DNA from: an uncultured Elusimicrobium sp.
GTDB taxonomy: Bacteria > Elusimicrobiota > Elusimicrobia > Elusimicrobiales > Elusimicrobiaceae
Direction: 5' to 3'
DNA length: 9,330 nt
Assembly: GCA_902767385.1 (NCBI GenBank)
Contig: CACXHA010000081.1
Location: 1 to 9,330, forward strand
Under the pieces are notes generated by a model. That model was not told where the DNA came from, did not search any database, and was given only the letters and a program-made list of their open reading frames with translations. Both the position numbers and the translations under genes were made by a program. Below are positions 6,067 through 9,330 of the stretch, piece after piece (the stretch's first letter is position 1; every line of letters starts with the position of its first letter).

Positions 6067-8298
6067 ATGCAGCGTGTTTCCTTTCGTTCATTTTTTATTT
6101 TTGCGCTTATTGCCGCCGTCGTGGTGACGGCGGGTGTGGTGCTTTATTGGCGGCAAGTAAATGTGCTGCTGGAAAAAGACGTTAAAATTCATATTGCCGA
6201 TGCCGCACGTGATTCCGCTGGCAATTTTATACGTTTGGTGGAGAAAGATCAGGAAATTTTAACCACCAGCGCACTTCCCATAGAAGATTCTTATCCATGG
6301 CAGGATGAAAATTCGTTGCAGGAAATGTTGGCCCGTTTGGACGATAAAGACCACTTTGATGCGTTGGTATTTATCTACGCAGACGGACGGGCGATTTATT
6401 CTAATACGCAAGTGCGTCCGTTAAGTAAGAAGGCAATACAAGATTTGTTGAGGCATACTTCAAAAAACAATTTTTACAGTACCGTGTACCAACGGGAAAA
6501 AGGGTATCCGTCTGCTATTTTGATACAAGCAGTGCCGGTAGATCCTAACGACGGGGTGCCGGTAGGTGCTTTAGTGGCGGTACAGAAAGAAAATTATTAC
6601 CGAAATGTCCTAGCACTTACTTCTATGGGTAACGACGGACACTCTGTTATTATTGAACGCAACGGAAATGTTGTCCTTGCGTATGAGAATTTACCTCATT
6701 CAAATTTATTTACGGTGTTAGAGTCTGTTACATTAGATGAGACACTTACTTTAAACGGGCTTCGCCAAGATTTGGCAGCCGGCAAGACGGTGTTGGCGGG
6801 ATATTATACACCCGATGGGAAACACAATTTTCTCCAATTTATTCCCCTGCCCATTAACAATTGGTATATGGTGTCGGCCGTCCCGGCTAAGTATGTAGAA
6901 GAACAAGCAACGCAAGTGGCTAAACTCTCGTTAGTTCTGTTTGGCGTGGTGTTTTTAGTATTTTATTTTCTAATGTTTTTCATTATGCGCGTGCGGGATG
7001 ACAGTAACCGGCAACTCTTTACCACGGCCTTTGTGGACCCGTTAACCGGCGCGGATAATTTTAACCGCATGTGCGAACAATTTAACAGCAGGTTGGAAGG
7101 CCTCAACCGTCAAGCGGCGCTTGTAATTTTTGATATTAGCAAATTTAAAGTAATTAATGATTTACACGGTTATGAACGCGGTAACGAAGTATTAAAACGG
7201 GTGGCTCAGGTGCTGCAAGAAGAGTTACAACCCGAAGAAAGTTTTTGCCGGTTATCCGCAGATAAGTTTGTGTTACTTTTAAAGTATGAAGACCGCAAAT
7301 CTTTTTTAAAACGCTTAAAAGCATTAGCCACGCAACTAAAACGCAACTGCACGGTGGCCGATTCGTGCCTGGTGTTGGATTTGTCTTTTGGAATTTATGA
7401 AATTACCGAAGATATTGCGTTCTATATTATGTTGGACCGTGCTCATTTGGCGTTGGACCGGGCCAAAACGCATACGTTTGAAAAATATGAATTTTACGAC
7501 GCGGCGGACCGTGCCCGCATTGTAACCGAACAACAAATTGAAAGCTCCATGGAAGCGGCTTTAGCCAACCGGGAATTTGAAATGTATTTGCAACCCAAAT
7601 GTGATTTTGTAACAGGCGAAATTTTAGGCGCGGAATCGTTGGTGCGGTGGAATCACGAAGGGCGCATGGTGCGGCCTGATGAATTTATTCCGCTTTTTGA
7701 ACGCAACGGTTTTATTTTAAAACTAGATATGTTTATTATGGAAGAAGCCGCCCGTTTGTTAGCGGCTTGGCAGGCCAACGGAACGCCCGTTGTGCCGTTA
7801 GCGGTTAATTTTTCGCGCTTGCACTTAAACGATTCGCGGTTTATTCCGCAAATGCGCCGCATCATGGCGCAGTATAACGTACCCAATAAACTCTTGGAAG
7901 CAGAAATTACCGAAAGCGTCATCTTTAACAATTTGGAACGTGCGCAGGAAGTAGTAGCCGGGCTACACTTGTACGGTTTCCCGGTAGCGATGGACGATTT
8001 TGGCTCGGGCTATTCTTCGCTTAACGTGCTTAAAGAACTTAAATTTGATAGTATTAAGCTGGACAAAGAATTTTTATCGGGCTTTGAAGAAAATCCGCGA
8101 GCCCAAAAGGTTATTGAAGGGGCTATTGCCATGATTAAAACCTTGGGTGTTAAAGTAGTTACCGAAGGCGTGGAAACGCGCGAACAGGCTGATTTCTTGC
8201 GCAAATGCGGGGCTGATTTGGCGCAAGGATATTTCTTTAGCCGCCCTGTAACGGTTACTACCTTTGAGCAACTGTTGCAAAAGAAAACTCTATTATAA
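6067..8298 (+). CDS. Membrane sensor with degenerate GGDEF and intact EAL domain (c-di-GMP phosphodiesterase)
   Basis: A 743-residue inner-membrane signalling protein that most likely degrades cyclic di-GMP in response to an extracytoplasmic signal. A first membrane segment (about 8-28) and a second (about 287-307) bracket a periplasmic sensor of roughly 255 residues, with a Cache-like (dCache_1) layout: FDALVFIYADGRAIYSN (97-113), PVGALVAVQKENY (165-177), NNWYMVSAVPAKYVEEQ (264-280). The GGDEF domain (about 317-430) keeps DPLTGADNFNRM (324-335) and the metal-binding Asp in FDISKFKVIND (355-365). Its signature is SADKF (397-401), and the usual GD pair is GN (372-373), so cyclase activity is unlikely. 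The EAL domain (about 490-743) keeps every catalytic landmark: AESLVRW with Glu523, Asn581, Glu613 in EAEITES, DDFGSGYSS with Asp643/Asp644, Lys664, Glu700 in VTEGVET, and Gln720 in AQGYFF. No RxxD inhibitory site precedes SADKF. The degenerate GGDEF may serve as a GTP sensor or dimer module. Confidence 0.93.
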   Translation: MQRVSFRSFFIFALIAAVVVTAGVVLYWRQVNVLLEKDVKIHIADAARDSAGNFIRLVEKDQEILTTSALPIEDSYPWQDENSLQEMLARLDDKDHFDALVFIYADGRAIYSNTQVRPLSKKAIQDLLRHTSKNNFYSTVYQREKGYPSAILIQAVPVDPNDGVPVGALVAVQKENYYRNVLALTSMGNDGHSVIIERNGNVVLAYENLPHSNLFTVLESVTLDETLTLNGLRQDLAAGKTVLAGYYTPDGKHNFLQFIPLPINNWYMVSAVPAKYVEEQATQVAKLSLVLFGVVFLVFYFLMFFIMRVRDDSNRQLFTTAFVDPLTGADNFNRMCEQFNSRLEGLNRQAALVIFDISKFKVINDLHGYERGNEVLKRVAQVLQEELQPEESFCRLSADKFVLLLKYEDRKSFLKRLKALATQLKRNCTVADSCLVLDLSFGIYEITEDIAFYIMLDRAHLALDRAKTHTFEKYEFYDAADRARIVTEQQIESSMEAALANREFEMYLQPKCDFVTGEILGAESLVRWNHEGRMVRPDEFIPLFERNGFILKLDMFIMEEAARLLAAWQANGTPVVPLAVNFSRLHLNDSRFIPQMRRIMAQYNVPNKLLEAEITESVIFNNLERAQEVVAGLHLYGFPVAMDDFGSGYSSLNVLKELKFDSIKLDKEFLSGFEENPRAQKVIEGAIAMIKTLGVKVVTEGVETREQADFLRKCGADLAQGYFFSRPVTVTTFEQLLQKKTLL

Positions 8299-8313
8299 TT
8301 TGAAAGCTATATA

Positions 8314-8344
8314 AAAACCCCCGCGCTATAAGCGCGGGGGTTTT
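8314..8344. terminator. Strong bidirectional intrinsic terminator
   Basis: A 14-bp perfect stem pairs AAAACCCCCGCGCT (8314-8327) with AGCGCGGGGGTTTT (8331-8344) across a three-base loop. A/T runs on both sides make it work in either direction. It lies between the convergent ends of the GGDEF/EAL gene (8298) and the hydrolase gene (8359) and should serve both. Confidence 0.93.
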
Positions 8345-8358
8345 GTATGTGCCCCTTC

Positions 8359-9330
8359 TTAAAATAACAACTCTTGGAATTTCTCTTGCGGTACGTTATC
8401 CATAGGCGCAACCGTATAGGGCACGGTGTCAAAATCAATTTTGGTTAAATCAATTTTGCGAATCGCCGAGTTATACATCGTTCTATAGTAGAACGTCGGG
8501 TGCGAAAGGTCGCTAACGGCCGTCCATTGGGTGGCACTGGGCATATCCGGTATTTTTTCGCCCAGGGCATATTCCGCGCCAATCGGCAAATCAAAGTTGT
8601 TTAAAATATGGAACGCCTGTGTTACCGCACCATACGTATCTTTGGGCGTGGGAGCCGTTTGCGTGTAGAAAAAAGCACGCACTAAACGGGAAGGCGGGGT
8701 TAAATCACCGGGGAGTCCGGTTAAATTCGTGCCGCCGCCATAAGAAGCTAAGTTCACTTCTCCCATGGTTTTATTGGGGGTTTCCCCGCCGGACAAGTGA
8801 ATGTAATTGTTCAGGTTGGCTTGGTGCCAGGGGAAAGAGGGCGAGTTGGTAAACACACGCAAGTTATTTTCGTAGAAATTGCGTTCGCCTTTGTCGGTAA
8901 TTTCCAACACCACGCTGCGCCCGGACGGGTCGCTAATGCGCCAATGGCCGGTGGCATAGTGCCCGTCTTTATCGGGTTTGCCGATAGGGATAATGGCTAT
9001 TTTTTTGAGACCTTGCATCACTTCGTCCACGGTTGCGTAGTTGGTTAAAATAAAGCGCACCAATTCTCCGTCGCTGACGGATTGTTTGCGGTATTTTTTT
9101 TCATACGGGGTTAAGCTACCAACTCCCGCAAAGTAGAAAATTCCAGCATTAAGCCCTTTTTCGTTCACGCCTTCGGTTACGAAGATGGGCTCTACTGTAC
9201 TGGCGCCTACCGCGCCGTATTTGTTTACCCATTTGTGACCGTTTTGGCCTTCGGGGGTGAGCGCGGTATTTTCCATGCCGCGCGGCATAATGATGAGCTT
9301 GCTGTTTAAGTTGCCGCCTTTCCACTCAAT
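8359..9330 (-). CDS. Choloylglycine hydrolase family protein (bile salt hydrolase / penicillin acylase-like), 5' partial
   Basis: An N-terminal-nucleophile hydrolase of linear amides; members deconjugate bile salts, cleave penicillin V or hydrolyse N-acyl homoserine lactones. The reading frame stays open to the right edge, giving 323 visible residues. Codons before the Met at 9288 read IEWKGGNLNSKLII, matching the segment that follows the catalytic cysteine in this family, so that Met is internal. The catalytic Cys, any signal peptide and about 20-50 residues lie off the edge. Counting from the Met at 9288, family motifs are VNEKGLNAGIFYF (41-53), NYATVDEVMQGL (83-94), HWRISDPSGRSVVLEIT (115-131), VFTNSPSFPWHQANLNNY (145-162, with the conserved Asn148) and GLPGDLTPPSRLVRAFF (191-207, with Arg201 matching the active-site Arg). 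The EW after strand one resembles the Gram-negative cluster. The family is secure; bile salts as substrate are only plausible. The gene shares the terminator at 8314-8344. Confidence 0.93.
   Translation of the reverse strand: MEWKGGNLNSKLIIMPRGMENTALTPEGQNGHKWVNKYGAVGASTVEPIFVTEGVNEKGLNAGIFYFAGVGSLTPYEKKYRKQSVSDGELVRFILTNYATVDEVMQGLKKIAIIPIGKPDKDGHYATGHWRISDPSGRSVVLEITDKGERNFYENNLRVFTNSPSFPWHQANLNNYIHLSGGETPNKTMGEVNLASYGGGTNLTGLPGDLTPPSRLVRAFFYTQTAPTPKDTYGAVTQAFHILNNFDLPIGAEYALGEKIPDMPSATQWTAVSDLSHPTFYYRTMYNSAIRKIDLTKIDFDTVPYTVAPMDNVPQEKFQELLF

Noticed and set aside
8619..9048. Plus-strand reading frames antisense to the hydrolase gene
   Set aside because: These are short shadows of a well-conserved coding sequence with no start signals of their own.
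9286..9288. ATG at 9288 as the start of the hydrolase
   Set aside because: The frame continues to the window end with family-like residues (EWKGGNLNSKLII), and this family needs an N-terminal catalytic Cys further upstream.

Overview
The window carries eight genes at moderate GC, tightly packed, with short spacers and one 167-bp gap. The two edge genes are cut by the window ends. Nothing in it is an rRNA, tRNA, CRISPR array, transposase or phage gene. The source is a Gram-negative bacterium: it has an OprM/NodT-type outer-membrane efflux channel and a choloylglycine hydrolase whose visible N-terminal part resembles the Gram-negative cluster. Together with an archaeal-length PurA and the general protein style, this suggests a gut-associated Elusimicrobiota-like lineage. 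That assignment is an inference from pattern memory (about 0.4 confident) and was not tested by any search.

Layout. 1-999 (+): 3' two-thirds of a TolC-family efflux channel gene, closed by an intrinsic terminator at 1016-1050. 1069-2463 and 2456-3472 (+): purB and purA, overlapping by 8 bp and so translationally coupled. PurA makes adenylosuccinate from IMP and PurB cleaves it to AMP; PurB also acts earlier, on SAICAR. 3473-3639: a gap filled mostly by a 124-bp nested imperfect palindrome. 3640-4239 (+): a small HAD phosphatase whose end overlaps, tail to tail, the end of deoB (4234-5433, -), phosphopentomutase of nucleoside salvage. 5493-6017 (+): an unrecognised 174-residue protein, divergent from deoB. 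6067-8298 (+): a membrane-anchored sensor protein with a degenerate GGDEF and an intact EAL domain, most likely a c-di-GMP phosphodiesterase. 8314-8344: a strong bidirectional terminator. 8359 to the right edge (-): a choloylglycine hydrolase / penicillin acylase family Ntn hydrolase (bile-salt-hydrolase-like) lacking its N-terminus.

The nucleotide genes share a theme: purA/purB make AMP, and deoB links (deoxy)ribose-1-phosphate from nucleosides to the 5-phosphate sugars. The other genes are independent units. A regulatory theme also recurs. purB, deoB and the GGDEF/EAL gene each have a -10 hexamer ending only 6-9 bases before the start codon and no Shine-Dalgarno sequence, which predicts leaderless or nearly leaderless mRNAs. 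purA and the 174-residue gene instead have clear GGAGGA/AGGGGG ribosome binding sites. The points most worth following up are the archaeal-type short PurA, the nested palindrome after purA, and the leaderless-promoter pattern. I found no evidence of a new defence or multi-gene system here.
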